Shown here: piece by piece, positions 30,709-39,297 of the stretch
Numbering within the stretch: position 1 is the first letter of the stretch
How the letters are laid out: the number at the start of each line of letters is the position of its first letter
From: Geomonas anaerohicana
GTDB taxonomy: Bacteria > Desulfobacterota > Desulfuromonadia > Geobacterales > Geobacteraceae
DNA: 64,000 nucleotides
Assembly: GCF_016458305.1 (NCBI RefSeq)
Contig: NZ_JAEMHL010000003.1
Span: 124,001-188,000, forward strand
Direction of reading: 5' to 3'
Notes under the pieces: model-generated
Told to the model about the DNA's origin: nothing
Databases searched by the model: none
What the model saw: the letters and a program-made list of their open reading frames with translations, nothing else
Made by a program: the position numbers and the translations under genes

Positions 30709-31605
30709 TCACCCTTCGGCGGCGATGCTCACGCTCGCTTCGCTCTCGGTGCCATCCGGCAGCAGTTCGGAGAAGACCATGCCGGCAAGGATGAGAACGG
30801 CACCCAGCAGGCCGAGGGCGCCCAGCCTCTCGTCCGCCGCGTAGTAGGCGTAGAGTGCGGCAAAGACGGGCTCGGTGCAGAAGATCAGCGCAGTGTGGGC
30901 GGGGCTGATCCACTTCTGCATGGTGGTCTGCACCAGGAAAGCAAAGATGGTGGCGATCAGCACGCAGACCACCAGGGTCCAGAGCAGTTCCGGGTGCCAG
31001 ACGAAGACCTGCTGGCCACGCGCCTGCGCCGAGGCAAGGCTCAAGACGCCAACCACCGACAGTTGCAAGGTGGTCAGCAGGTAAACGTCGCTGTCGGCAT
31101 GCCGGGCGAAATGGCTGGTGTAGAGCAGGTGCAAGGCGACGCACGCCCCGCAGATGGCCCCCAGGATATCGCCGATGTTGAAGCTCAGGCTGCCGTCGGT
31201 GCAGAGCAGGAACAGCCCCGGAGTGGCCAAGCCCACCCCCCACTTGATGCCCGTTCCCACGCTATGTCGGAAGATGACGGCCCCAAAAAGCGGCACCAGG
31301 AGGACGCTGAGCCCGGTAAGAAAGCCGGTGTTGGACGCGCTTGTGTACTTCAGGGCGACGGTCTGGAAGGCGTAGGATGCAAATAAGAGAATTCCAAGAA
31401 TGGATCCGTGTGTGAGTAGTTTTATTTTTACTCTGTTAGTGCGTGTTAAAGCGATGGGTAACATGATTGCAGCTGCGATTAGAAATCTTTGAGATAGGAA
31501 AACGAATACGTCTACCTTGCTGATGGCGTCCTTCACCACAGTGAAAGTGACACCCCAGAAGAACGTCGTTATCAAAAGAAGTATACCTGCGCGAATTTTT
31601 TTCAC
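30709..31605 (-). CDS. EamA/DMT-family transporter
   Basis: Ten-helix drug/metabolite transporter with two EamA repeats; exports or imports small metabolites or amino acids. Key segments: TTFFWGVTFTVVKDA at the N-terminus, FLTGLSVLLVPLFGAVIF between the repeats, and PAHTALIFCTEPVFAALYAY in the second repeat. The start is uncertain: GTG 31605 (KKIRAGILLL) matches the family best but has a weak ribosome site; TTG 31614 and TTG 31665 are alternatives in the same frame. The first 60 codons are more A+T-rich than the rest. It is divergent from the amino-acid binding-protein gene, which suggests amino-acid export, but this is inference. Confidence 0.85.
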   Translation of the reverse strand: MKKIRAGILLLITTFFWGVTFTVVKDAISKVDVFVFLSQRFLIAAAIMLPIALTRTNRVKIKLLTHGSILGILLFASYAFQTVALKYTSASNTGFLTGLSVLLVPLFGAVIFRHSVGTGIKWGVGLATPGLFLLCTDGSLSFNIGDILGAICGACVALHLLYTSHFARHADSDVYLLTTLQLSVVGVLSLASAQARGQQVFVWHPELLWTLVVCVLIATIFAFLVQTTMQKWISPAHTALIFCTEPVFAALYAYYAADERLGALGLLGAVLILAGMVFSELLPDGTESEASVSIAAEG

Positions 31606-31710
31606 AGATCCCAAAGTAATTTTGACCTCATAAAACCTTGAATTTCCTAAATTGTGGTATGACAAGTTAACATGGGCTTAAAACGAGCGCAACGCCAAAT
31701 TAATAAGTGG

Positions 31711-31739
31711 TTGACAAGAGGCTGGAATAGCTTTAAAAG
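31711..31739 (+). promoter_or_regulatory. sigma-70 promoter of polar amino-acid ABC operon
   Basis: TTGACA (31711-31716), 17 bp, TAAAAG (31734-31739); start expected near 31746, about 55 nt before the binding-protein ATG. Confidence 0.75.
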
Positions 31740-31801
31740 TATGCGGCGATAAGCTGAATGGTGTATTCCGTTTAATATTAAAGACAATTTATGGAGGAAG
31801 C

Positions 31802-32545
31802 ATGAAAGCACTTCGTACTCTGACTGCAGTTTTGGCTTTGGGACTCTGTTTTGTGTCCGCGGCTTTCGCCGCACCGAAGGCGATCACCGTCGCGTCCGAC
31901 GCAACCTGGCCGCCGATGGAATTTGTTGACGCCAACAAGAAGATCGTGGGCTTCGACATCGACTTCATGACCGCTGTCGCCAAAGAGGCCGGCCTGCAGG
32001 TCACCTTCAAGAACACCGCTTGGGATGGCATCTTCGCCGGCGTTGAAGCAGGCCAGTACGACGCCATCATCTCCTCCGTCACCATCACCCCGGAGCGTCA
32101 GGCCAAATACGATTTCACCAATCCGTACGTCCAGATCGGCCAGATCCTGGTCGTGCCCAAGGCTGAGAAGGGGAGCAAGATCGCTGACCTGAAGGGCAAG
32201 AAGGTCGGCGCCCAGATCGGCACCACCGGCGCCATGGAAGTCAAAAAGGTTGCCGGCGTCGAGCTGAAGACCTATGACGAAGTCGGCCTGGCCTTCGAGG
32301 ACATGGCTGCCGGCCGCATCGCCGGCGTCGTCTGCGACGAGCCGACCGCAATCACCTACGCTCTGCAGAAGAAGGAGTACAGCTCCAAGTTCAAGATCGT
32401 GGGCAAGTCCTTCACCAAAGAGGCCTACGGCATCGTGGTCAAGAAGGGCAACAAGGACCTGGTGGCCCAGCTGAACAAGGGGATCGCAGCGGTTCAGAAA
32501 AAGAAGATCGACGTACAGCTCAAGAAGAAGTGGCAGCTTAAGTAA
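31802..32545 (+). CDS. Amino-acid ABC transporter periplasmic binding protein
   Basis: SBP family 3 receptor of 247 residues with a signal peptide (residues 1-24, ending AAFAA). The mature protein begins ITVASDATWPPMEFVD, the typical ligand-binding opening, followed by VGFDIDFMTAVAKEAGL, SSVTITPERQAKYDF and AFEDMAAGRIAGVVCDEPTA. It delivers a polar amino acid (Gln, His, Arg or similar) to the permease encoded downstream. GGAGGAAGC precedes the ATG. A large hairpin separates it from the permease gene, which would let the receptor be made in excess. Confidence 0.93.
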   Translation: MKALRTLTAVLALGLCFVSAAFAAPKAITVASDATWPPMEFVDANKKIVGFDIDFMTAVAKEAGLQVTFKNTAWDGIFAGVEAGQYDAIISSVTITPERQAKYDFTNPYVQIGQILVVPKAEKGSKIADLKGKKVGAQIGTTGAMEVKKVAGVELKTYDEVGLAFEDMAAGRIAGVVCDEPTAITYALQKKEYSSKFKIVGKSFTKEAYGIVVKKGNKDLVAQLNKGIAAVQKKKIDVQLKKKWQLK

Positions 32546-32551
32546 CACCTC

Positions 32552-32609
32552 AAAGCTCCTGCAGAACGGAACGCTACCCGACAGTAGTAACCGATTCTGC
32601 AGGAGCTTT
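32552..32609 (+). terminator. Intra-operon hairpin after binding-protein gene
   Basis: AAAGCTCCTGCAGAA (32552-32566) pairs perfectly with TTCTGCAGGAGCTTT (32595-32609), loop 28 nt, followed by CTTTAAA. It probably limits read-through into the permease and ATPase genes. Confidence 0.75.
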
Positions 32610-32684
32610 CTTTAAACAGAAACCGCAGCACAGCAGCACATCAACAAAAGCCGGTACACCGGCCCGGGACGGTCACAAGAAAGC

Positions 32685-33470
32685 ATGAGTACTGAAGCAA
32701 AAAAGCAGATCATCGATGTAGGGGACGGCGCCGCCATTCCCCGTAAAAGCGACCGCGGCCTGTTCACCGCCTGGCGCATAGCGTTCTTTGGCGCCATCGG
32801 CACCATTGCCTACCTGGTCTGGAACAGACCGGATCCGTACCTCAACATTCTCAAGTTCGTTCCCGATGGCATCGCGGTAACCTTCCAGGTGACCCTCGGG
32901 GCGATACTCCTGGCCATCGTCATCGGCCTCATCACCGGCCTGGGCCGGATCTCCAAGAACCGCTTCTTCAACGGCGTCGCCTCCCTTTACGTGGAGGTCA
33001 TCCGTGGCATCCCGCTGCTGGTGCAGATCTTCTACATCTACTACGCACTGGGCACCATCGTGAAGGTTCCGGCCATCCTTTCCGCCATTATCGCCATGGC
33101 GGTCTGCTATGGCGCCTACATGGGCGAGGTGGTGCGCGCCGGGATCGAGTCGATCGCCAAGGGACAGCGTGAGGCTGCCCTCTCCCTGGGGATGAACGGT
33201 CGCCAGACCATGATTCACGTCATCCTGCCGCAGGCGGTGAAGGTGATCCTGCCGCCGGTGGGCAACGAATTCATCGCCCTTTTGAAAGATTCCTCGCTGG
33301 TCTCCATCATCGCTGTCGCCGATCTTCTGCGCCGCGGCCGTGAGTACGCTTCCGAGTCCTTCACCTATTTTGAGACCTACACGGTCATCGCGCTGATCTA
33401 CCTGATCATCACCTTGTTCTTCTCGAAGATCATCGGCGTAATGGAGGAGCGTGTCAGTGTCAATAAATAG
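32685..33470 (+). CDS. Amino-acid ABC transporter permease (HisM/GlnP family)
   Basis: Inner-membrane subunit of 261 residues. The N-terminal 25 residues are hydrophilic, then about five to six helices. The EAA loop that contacts the ATPase is [21 protein letters not shown]. The segment [18 protein letters not shown] is typical of polar amino-acid permeases. Only one permease gene is present, so it probably acts as a homodimer. The ribosome site is weak (AAGAAAGC). Its end overlaps an alternative start of the next gene. Confidence 0.93.
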   Translation: MSTEAKKQIIDVGDGAAIPRKSDRGLFTAWRIAFFGAIGTIAYLVWNRPDPYLNILKFVPDGIAVTFQVTLGAILLAIVIGLITGLGRISKNRFFNGVASLYVEVIRGIPLLVQIFYIYYALGTIVKVPAILSAIIAMAVCYGAYMGEVVRAGIESIAKGQREAALSLGMNGRQTMIHVILPQAVKVILPPVGNEFIALLKDSSLVSIIAVADLLRRGREYASESFTYFETYTVIALIYLIITLFFSKIIGVMEERVSVNK

Positions 33471-33480
33471 CCGCAGGAAA

Positions 33481-34203
33481 ATGGTAGAGGCGAAAGAAAT
33501 CATCAAGGTTTACGGATCCTTCCGTGCCCTTGACCGCGTATCGCTGGATATCTATGACGGGGAGAAGGTGGTCATCATCGGTCCTTCGGGTTCCGGCAAG
33601 TCGACCCTGTTGCGTTCCATCAACAGGCTCGAGGAGATCGACCGCGGCACCATCGTCGTGGACGGCATGGACCTCTACGACCCGAAGACCGACATCACCA
33701 AGGTGCGCGAGGAAGTGGGGATGGTGTTCCAGTCCTTCAACCTCTTCCCGCACAAGACCGTCCTGGAGAACCTGACGCTGGCGCAGATCGTGGTACGCAA
33801 GCGCTCGAAGCATGAGGCCGAGGAGAAGGCCATGATGCTTCTTGAGCGCGTGGGCCTCGCCGCGAAGGCAAAGTCGTACCCGGGCAAGCTTTCCGGTGGC
33901 CAGCAGCAGCGCGTCGCCATCGCCCGTTCGCTCGCCATGGACCCGAAGCTCATGCTGTTCGACGAGCCGACTTCCGCGCTCGACCCCGAGATGATCGGGG
34001 AGGTGCTCGACGTCATGAAGGATCTCGCCAAGGACGGTATGACCATGGCCGTGGTCACGCACGAGATGGGTTTCGCGCGCGAGGTGGCCGACCGCGTCAT
34101 TTTCATGGACGCGGGCCGCATCGTGGAGGAGGGCACTCCAGAGCACTTCTTCACCGCGCCCACGCACGAGCGCGCCAAGTTGTTTTTGAGCCAGATATTG
34201 TAG
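33481..34203 (+). CDS. Amino-acid ABC transporter ATP-binding protein (GlnQ/HisP family)
   Basis: ATPase subunit of the same importer, 240 residues from ATG 33481 ([14 protein letters not shown], the usual family opening). Walker [11 protein letters not shown]-loop [17 protein letters not shown], signature [19 protein letters not shown], Walker [14 protein letters not shown] and the switch His in VVTHEMGFA are intact. A GTG at 33451 with GGAGGAGC before it would add 10 residues and overlap the permease gene; both starts are possible. A clean terminator follows. Confidence 0.95.
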   Translation: MVEAKEIIKVYGSFRALDRVSLDIYDGEKVVIIGPSGSGKSTLLRSINRLEEIDRGTIVVDGMDLYDPKTDITKVREEVGMVFQSFNLFPHKTVLENLTLAQIVVRKRSKHEAEEKAMMLLERVGLAAKAKSYPGKLSGGQQQRVAIARSLAMDPKLMLFDEPTSALDPEMIGEVLDVMKDLAKDGMTMAVVTHEMGFAREVADRVIFMDAGRIVEEGTPEHFFTAPTHERAKLFLSQIL

Positions 34204-34210
34204 TTCATCG

Positions 34211-34236
34211 CTGGCCCCTGCGTCAGCAGGGGCCAG
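34211..34236 (+). terminator. Terminator of polar amino-acid ABC operon
   Basis: CTGGCCCCTGC (34211-34221) pairs with GCAGGGGCCAG (34226-34236), loop GTCA, followed by TTCTGT. It starts 8 bp after the stop codon. Confidence 0.85.
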
Positions 34237-34357
34237 TTCTGTATCTGCAGTTTGTAAATTCCATAAAAGGAAAGGGGGGACAGATTCTTCTCTGTTTGAC
34301 CGGGCAACACAGTTGTAAAAATGCTGTAATGCAATTACTACACAACGAGGAGGCAGT

Positions 34358-35668
34358 ATGAAAAAAAGCAACAAAAAGCTGTTAGTAGTAGCCATCGCAA
34401 CCGCACTCACCGCAGCATCCGCAAGCTCCGCTCTCGCTCTCGAGAACCAGTTCAGCGGCGCATTCACCACGTTCTTTGACGTGGGCAACTTCGCCGGCAC
34501 CGGCGTGGTTGAGAAGGATGCGGCAACCAACAACTATTTTGTGCAGCGTTTCCGTCTCGGCTACACCGCCAAGGCAGATGACCACGTCAAACTCGTTACC
34601 AAGTTCGAGTTCGACTACAACTTCTGGGGCAACAGCTCTTATGAGAATGCCCGTGGTGGCGGCGGCGCCCTCGGTGCCGACACCGTCAACATGGAAACCA
34701 AGCACATCTACCTCGACCTGAACTACCCGCAGATCAACGCCAAGATCGGTATGCAGCCGTTCAACGATTCCTTCAAAGGCATCCTGTTCGACGCCGACAT
34801 GGCCGGTGTCCTGCTTTCCCACGATTACTCCAACGCCAGCATCAATGCCGGTTACTTCCGTTTCCATGACTCCGCCGATGCAGGCAAGGCAGGCAACGTC
34901 CTCGGCAAGAACACCTTCGATATGTACGCCCTCGACGGCAAGTACAACATCAGCAAGGATCTTTCCGTTGGTGCTGCTTACTACTTCATTCGCGACCAGC
35001 ACACCCCGGGTCTACTCACCGTGTTCCCTGACGCCAAGGTGCACACCTTCGGTGTGAACGCTGCCGGCAACTTCGGTCCGGTCTCCGTGAACGCCTTCAT
35101 CGCCAAGCAGGCCGGCGAGATCACCACCGATGTGGATGCCAAAGGTTACGCTTTCAACGTCGGCGCCAAGATGCCGCTGGCAGGCGGCACCGCCCGTACC
35201 GAGTTCATTTACGTTGGCGGCGGCAAGAATGCCTGGTACGTTCCCGCCTCCGACAGGGGCTTCACCGAAGGCGGCCAGTTCTACGACTCCGAGATGATCA
35301 TGCTGGGCCGCGACAAGTACGCGACCACCATCGACAACGCCATCATCTACGACGTGAACAACAACAACGAAGGCGTCATCATGGGCACCCTCGGCTACGA
35401 CTACACCTTCAACGACAAGGTATCCGCCAGCGCCAACGCCGGCTTCGCTGCCGTTGCTAAGGACCTCCAGGCTCGTAGCGCCAACGGCGACAGCAAGTAC
35501 CTCGGCACCGAGATCAACGCAGAAGCTTACTACAAGCTGACCGCTAACGTGACCCTGGGCGCTCGCGCCGGCTACCTCTTCCTCGGTGACCACTTCAAAG
35601 GCATCAGCGCCGGCGAAGATGCTGACAACCCGTGGGATGCAAAACTCATTGTGAAGTACAACTTCTAA
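34358..35668 (+). CDS. Outer-membrane porin-like beta-barrel protein
   Basis: A 436-residue exported protein with a signal peptide (KKLLVVAIATALTAASASSALA) and alternating amphipathic strands ending in YNF, the C-terminal Phe expected for BAM-inserted barrels. Strand-like stretches include FVQRFRLGYTAKADDHVKLV and HIYLDLNYPQINAKIGMQPF, similar to Geobacter porins of unknown substrate. Codon usage (GCC, AAG, CTC) suggests high expression. It lies between two amino-acid uptake units, so amino-acid or small-solute entry is plausible. GAGGAGG precedes the ATG. Confidence 0.8.
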   Translation: MKKSNKKLLVVAIATALTAASASSALALENQFSGAFTTFFDVGNFAGTGVVEKDAATNNYFVQRFRLGYTAKADDHVKLVTKFEFDYNFWGNSSYENARGGGGALGADTVNMETKHIYLDLNYPQINAKIGMQPFNDSFKGILFDADMAGVLLSHDYSNASINAGYFRFHDSADAGKAGNVLGKNTFDMYALDGKYNISKDLSVGAAYYFIRDQHTPGLLTVFPDAKVHTFGVNAAGNFGPVSVNAFIAKQAGEITTDVDAKGYAFNVGAKMPLAGGTARTEFIYVGGGKNAWYVPASDRGFTEGGQFYDSEMIMLGRDKYATTIDNAIIYDVNNNNEGVIMGTLGYDYTFNDKVSASANAGFAAVAKDLQARSANGDSKYLGTEINAEAYYKLTANVTLGARAGYLFLGDHFKGISAGEDADNPWDAKLIVKYNF

Positions 35669-35680
35669 GACAGATACCTT

Positions 35681-35714
35681 CTCCTCCCCGGTTCAACCAG
35701 AACCGGAGAGGAGA
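35681..35714 (+). terminator. Terminator of porin gene
   Basis: CTCCTCCCCGGTTC pairs with GAACCGGAGAGGAG around AACCA, about 12 bp after the stop. One bulge; weak T tract. Confidence 0.65.
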
Positions 35715-35731
35715 AATTCAGTGCCACTGTC

Positions 35732-35759
35732 TTGACAATCGAGTAGTGACCATTAATAT
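35732..35759 (+). promoter_or_regulatory. sigma-70 promoter of LivK-like gene
   Basis: TTGACA (35732-35737), 16 bp, TAATAT (35754-35759), start near 35766. One of the best sigma-70 matches in the window. Confidence 0.8.
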
Positions 35760-35822
35760 CTGTTGACGAACTAGGGCTGTACCTAACAATGTGATACATC
35801 AATCCCTAAGGAGGTAGTCTGC

Positions 35823-37016
35823 ATGAGCTTTAAGAAGATCAGCGCGCTGCTGCTCGTGGCAGTGCTCGCCGCCGGCGTATTCGGCTGCAAGAAGAAGGAA
35901 GAGGCTAAAGAGGGCGCAGCTCCGGCCGCCGCTCCGGCGGGCAACACCATCAAGATCGGCTTCCTCGGCGCCCTCACCGGCGACGTAGCGATGTTCGGCA
36001 AGCCGACCCTCGAAGGCATGAAGATGGCTGCCGACGAGATCAACGCTGCCGGCGGCATCCAGGGCAAGAAGATCGAGATCGTCGAAGCCGACAACCGTGG
36101 CGACAAGCAGGAAGGTGCTTCCGTAACCCAGAAGTTCATCTCCCGTGACAACGTCACCGCCATCGTTGGCGACCCGACCACCGGCATCACCAAGGTTGCC
36201 GCTCCGATCGCTCAGAAAGCCGGCGTCGTGCTCCTCTCCGCAGGCGCAACCGGCCCGGGCGTCGTCGAAGTAGGCGACTTCATCTTCCGCGACACCCTGC
36301 TCGACTCCATCGCCATCCCGGCCTGCATCGAGTACTTCGCGAAAGACCTCGGCTTCAAGAAAGTCGCCATCGTGACCTCCGACAACAACGACTACTCCGT
36401 CGGTCTGTCCCAGACCTTCCGCGACGCAGCCGCCAAGGTTCCGTCCATCAAGATCGTTGCCGACGAGAAAGTCAAAGACGGCGACAAGGACTTCTCCGCT
36501 CAGATCACCAACATCAAGAGCAAGAAGCCGGACGTCATCCTGTTCTCCGGTTACTACACCGAAGGCGCTCTCATCATGAAAGAGGCCCGCAAGCAGGGTC
36601 TGAAGGCTCCGATGTTCGGCGGCGACGGCCTGTTCTCCCCGAAATTCATCGAGCTGGGCGGCCCGGCCGTCGAGGGCTCCATGTCCGCTCTGGGCTTCTC
36701 CACCGAGCAGGCTGCTCCTGCTACCGCCAAGTTCATCGAGGCGTTCAAAGCCAAGCACAACGGCGAGCTCCCGGGTCTGTTCGACGCCCAGGGCTACGAC
36801 GCTGTGATGCTGCTGGTCGACGCTATGAAGCGTGGCAACAGCGTTGACCCGAAAGTCTTCAAAACCGCTCTGGCACAGACCAAGAAGTTCGAAGGCGTTT
36901 CCGGCACCATCAGCATGCAGGCTAACCGCGAGCCGATCAAGAGCCCGCTGTCCCTCCTGTCTGTCAAGGACGGCAAGTTCGTCCTCAAGGCAAAAGTACC
37001 CGTCAAGATGGACTAA
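35823..37016 (+). CDS. Branched-chain amino-acid ABC transporter binding lipoprotein (LivK-like)
   Basis: Type I periplasmic binding protein of 397 residues, a lipoprotein: lipobox AGVFGC gives an acylated Cys22, then an Ala/Lys/Glu-rich linker to about residue 40. The binding domain starts TIKIGFLGALTGDVAMFG and contains VGDPTTGITKVAAP and LFSGYYTEGALIMKEA. Likely partner of livHMGF, which lies 9 kb downstream without its own binding protein. AAGGAGG precedes the ATG; the strong promoter and codon bias suggest high expression. A terminator follows directly. Confidence 0.93.
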   Translation: MSFKKISALLLVAVLAAGVFGCKKKEEAKEGAAPAAAPAGNTIKIGFLGALTGDVAMFGKPTLEGMKMAADEINAAGGIQGKKIEIVEADNRGDKQEGASVTQKFISRDNVTAIVGDPTTGITKVAAPIAQKAGVVLLSAGATGPGVVEVGDFIFRDTLLDSIAIPACIEYFAKDLGFKKVAIVTSDNNDYSVGLSQTFRDAAAKVPSIKIVADEKVKDGDKDFSAQITNIKSKKPDVILFSGYYTEGALIMKEARKQGLKAPMFGGDGLFSPKFIELGGPAVEGSMSALGFSTEQAAPATAKFIEAFKAKHNGELPGLFDAQGYDAVMLLVDAMKRGNSVDPKVFKTALAQTKKFEGVSGTISMQANREPIKSPLSLLSVKDGKFVLKAKVPVKMD

Positions 37017-37037
37017 TGCCTGACTTTTGCAGTACCA

Positions 37038-37071
37038 ACGGCCCCTGTTTCGGCAGGGGCCGTTTTTTTTT
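37038..37071 (+). terminator. Terminator of LivK-like gene
   Basis: ACGGCCCCTG (37038-37047) pairs with CAGGGGCCGT (37054-37063), followed by nine T. Textbook rho-independent terminator. Confidence 0.95.
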
Positions 37072-37090
37072 GCCAACAGCCCGAAAGGCT

Positions 37091-37200
37091 TTTAACGCAA
37101 AGGCGCAAAGCCGCTAAGGCGCAAAGTCAGCATCTGGTTAAAACCCAAGACTCTTTTCTTTGCGTCTCTGCGGCTCCGCGTCTTTGCGTTGAGTCTTCTG
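37091..37200. repeat. AACGCAAAGGCGCAAAG imperfect inverted repeat
   Basis: TTAACGCAAAGGCGCAAAGC, then CGCTAAGGCGCAAAG on the left; CTTTGCGTCTCTGCGGCTCC and GCGTCTTTGCGTT on the right. The arms are built from a repeated GCAAAG(G/A)CGC unit and invert around about 30 bp. Only one copy is in the window, but this unit style is a known dispersed element in environmental bacteria. Confidence 0.65.
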
Positions 37201-37234
37201 TCTTTGCTTGACCGTTTTGACGTTCCGATTCCCC

Positions 37235-37263
37235 TTGACAACTCTGATAGGAGAAATTATATT
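37235..37263 (+). promoter_or_regulatory. sigma-70 promoter of riboswitch-htpX-terC
   Basis: TTGACA (37235-37240), 17 bp, TATATT (37258-37263). Start near 37270, immediately before the riboswitch P1 strand. Confidence 0.85.
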
Positions 37264-37270
37264 TCGAATC

Positions 37271-37411
37271 GTTAAAGGGGAGTAGTTATCGGCTAGAGAA
37301 AAGGCCGACCCGGACTTCGTCAATACGGTCGCAAGACCCGGAGCCGGGACAGTTAACCTGTCAACAAGACCTTTATCCTGGTAACTATGTGCCGAGGGTA
37401 AAGGTCTTTTT
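37271..37411 (+). ncRNA. yybP-ykoY (Mn2+) riboswitch with terminator expression platform
   Basis: The leader starts TTAAAGGGGAGTAG, the signature 5' element of the yybP-ykoY class, and ends ACAAGACCTTTATCC, its 3' partner; a second conserved-looking loop, CGTCAATACGG, lies between. Helix P1 would be TAAAGG (37273-37278) with CCTTTA (37370-37375). The competing terminator is AGACCTTTATCC (37367-37378) with GGGTAAAGGTCT (37396-37407) plus TTTTATTT. Ligand-stabilised P1 would therefore prevent termination, an ON switch, as known for Mn2+ sensing. The downstream operon includes terC, a class target. Confidence 0.85.
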
Positions 37412-37424
37412 ATTTACCCTCGGC
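37391..37424 (+). promoter_or_regulatory. Alternative hairpin over the riboswitch terminator
   Basis: GCCGAGGGTAAA (37391-37402) is perfectly complementary to TTTACCCTCGGC (37413-37424). It uses the right arm of the terminator and loops out the U tract, so it is mutually exclusive with the terminator. Confidence 0.6.
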
Positions 37425-37468
37425 CGAAACTAGTCCTTCGGGACACAACACTCGTAGAGGTAAATGTT

Positions 37469-38329
37469 ATGCAAAGACTGAAAACAACTTTCCTGTTAGC
37501 TCTTCTCACCGTGCTCATGGTGACCATGGGCCAGGCCCTCGGCGGCCGGTCCGGCATGATGATGGCTTTCGTCCTCGCCCTGGGCATGAACTTCTTCTCC
37601 TACTGGTTCTCCGACAAGATCGTGCTCAGCATGTACGGCGCCCAGGAGATCGGCCCGCAGGACCACCCCATGTTCTACAACCTGGTGGGGAACCTCGCGG
37701 CCCGGGCCGGGCTCCCCATGCCCAAGGTCTACATCATCCCCTCGGACAGCCCCAACGCGTTTGCTACCGGCCGTAACCCGGAACACGCCGCGGTTGCCGC
37801 AACGGAAGGTATCCTGCGCATCCTGTCCCCCGAGGAACTGGAAGGGGTGATGGCGCACGAACTGGCGCACGTGCAAAACCGCGACATCCTCATAGGCACC
37901 ATCGCCGCCACCTTCGCAGGCGCCATTTCCATGATCGGCAACATGCTGCAGTGGGGCGCCATGCTCGGGGCCGGCCGCGGCGACGACGAGGAGGGTGGCG
38001 GCATCGGCGGCCTGGTCGGTTCGCTCGCCATGGCCATCATCGCACCCCTCGCGGCGATGCTGATCCAGATGGCGGTATCGCGGTCCCGCGAGTTCCTGGC
38101 TGACGCCACCGGCGCCGAGATCTGCGGACGTCCGCTGGCGCTTGCTTCGGCGCTCAGGAAGCTGCACATGGGCTCGCAGGCGCTGCCGATGCAGGAGGCG
38201 CGACCCGCCACGGCACATATGTTCATCGTGAATCCCTTGACCGGCGGAGGCGTCATGCAGCTCTTCTCGACCCACCCGCCGATGGAGGAGCGCATCGCGC
38301 GGCTGGAGCAGATGGCGGTGCGGCACTGA
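37469..38329 (+). CDS. htpX: Membrane zinc metalloprotease HtpX (M48)
   Basis: Inner-membrane M48 protease that degrades misfolded membrane proteins. The 286-residue protein has two N-terminal membrane helices (residues 7-24 and 29-46), the zinc motif HELAH (HExxH) in [15 protein letters not shown], a further hydrophobic region around 185-200, and the third-ligand segment [18 protein letters not shown] lies about 8 nt before the ATG. It is first in an operon with terC under the Mn2+-type riboswitch, so membrane protein quality control and Mn export would be induced together; that coupling is inferred from gene order. Confidence 0.95.
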   Translation: MQRLKTTFLLALLTVLMVTMGQALGGRSGMMMAFVLALGMNFFSYWFSDKIVLSMYGAQEIGPQDHPMFYNLVGNLAARAGLPMPKVYIIPSDSPNAFATGRNPEHAAVAATEGILRILSPEELEGVMAHELAHVQNRDILIGTIAATFAGAISMIGNMLQWGAMLGAGRGDDEEGGGIGGLVGSLAMAIIAPLAAMLIQMAVSRSREFLADATGAEICGRPLALASALRKLHMGSQALPMQEARPATAHMFIVNPLTGGGVMQLFSTHPPMEERIARLEQMAVRH

Positions 38330-38357
38330 TGACGACTTGCTCCTCTCTCGTCCATTG

Positions 38358-38443
38358 CTCCTCCCCCCGGAGGGGGGAGGCTGGGAGGGGGGAATAGCCG
38401 GCATTTTCCCCCTCCCTGTCCCTCCCCCTCCGGGGGAGGGGAC
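38358..38443. repeat. GC-rich inverted-pair repeat, copy 4 (htpX-terC spacer)
   Basis: CTCCTCCCCCCGGAGGGGGG, AGGCTGGGAGGGGGG, 16-nt middle, then CCCCCTCCCTGTCCCTCCCC and CTCCGGGGGAGGGG. It lies about 29 bp after the htpX stop, inside the probable operon. Confidence 0.85.
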
Positions 38444-38492
38444 CTAGAGCGGCGGGCATATTTACTACTGAACTACGAAGGAGAACCTTTAA

Positions 38493-39245
38493 ATGGACTG
38501 GCTTACCGACCCGCAGGTCTGGATGGCCCTGGTTACCTTGAGCGCGCTGGAGATCGTGCTCGGCATCGACAACATCATCTTCATCTCCATTCAGGCCAGC
38601 AAACTCCCGGCGGCCCAGCAGGAGAGGGCGAGACTGACAGGCCTCGGCCTCGCCATGTTCATCCGCGTGGCGTTACTGTTCTCGCTCGCCTGGCTCATGG
38701 GGCTTACGACGCCGCTGTTCAGCATCTTCGGCAACGATATTTCCGGCCGCGACCTGATCCTCATCTCCGGCGGCCTCTTCCTGATCTGGAAGAGCACCAT
38801 GGAGATCCACGAGAAGCTGGAAGGGGAAGAGGTGGTGCACGCGGCCAAGGTCGGCGCCACCTTCGGCGCTGTCATCGTGCAGATCCTGTTGCTGGACATA
38901 GTATTCTCGCTGGACTCCATCATCACCGCCATCGGCATGGTCAGCCAACTCTTCATCATGGTTGCCGCCGTGGTCATCGCCGTGGCGTTCATGATGCTCT
39001 TCTCCGGCAAGATCAGCGCTTTCGTTGAGAGGCACCCGACCATCAAGATGCTGGCCCTGAGCTTCCTGTTGCTGATCGGCGTCTCGCTCATCGGAGAGGG
39101 CTTCGGGATGCACATTCCCAAGGGGTACATCTATTTCGCCATGGCTTTCTCGGTCATGGTGGAGATGCTCAATCTGAGGATGAGGCGCGGCAAGCCGGTC
39201 AAACTGCATGAGCCCCACCTTGACACTGAGACAAGGGGCGAATAA
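38493..39245 (+). CDS. TerC-family membrane protein (probable Mn2+ exporter)
   Basis: A 250-residue, roughly seven-helix protein of the TerC/Alx family. The ion-pathway motif GIDNIIFI (ALEIVLGIDNIIFISIQ) near residue 25 and its repeat SLDSIITAIGMV near 145 are both present. Family members in several bacteria export Mn2+, protecting against Mn overload or helping metallate exported enzymes. AAGGAGAACC precedes the ATG. It follows htpX in a unit headed by a yybP-ykoY-type riboswitch, the usual controller of TerC genes, which strongly supports Mn as substrate. Confidence 0.93.
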   Translation: MDWLTDPQVWMALVTLSALEIVLGIDNIIFISIQASKLPAAQQERARLTGLGLAMFIRVALLFSLAWLMGLTTPLFSIFGNDISGRDLILISGGLFLIWKSTMEIHEKLEGEEVVHAAKVGATFGAVIVQILLLDIVFSLDSIITAIGMVSQLFIMVAAVVIAVAFMMLFSGKISAFVERHPTIKMLALSFLLLIGVSLIGEGFGMHIPKGYIYFAMAFSVMVEMLNLRMRRGKPVKLHEPHLDTETRGE

Positions 39246-39259
39246 TCGCCCCTTTTGTC

Positions 39260-39288
39260 TTGACACTTTCTGCACTCATTCGTTATCT
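39260..39288 (+). promoter_or_regulatory. sigma-70 promoter of Cys-rich protein/efflux genes
   Basis: TTGACA (39260-39265), 17 bp, TTATCT (39283-39288). Start expected at about 39295, only a few bases before ATG 39298. Confidence 0.65.
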
Positions 39289-39297
39289 TCGCCAAGC

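Noticed and set aside
39208-39297. Start of the Cys-rich protein at 39208
   Set aside because: That frame overlaps the end of terC and includes the promoter; the signal peptide begins properly at ATG 39298.
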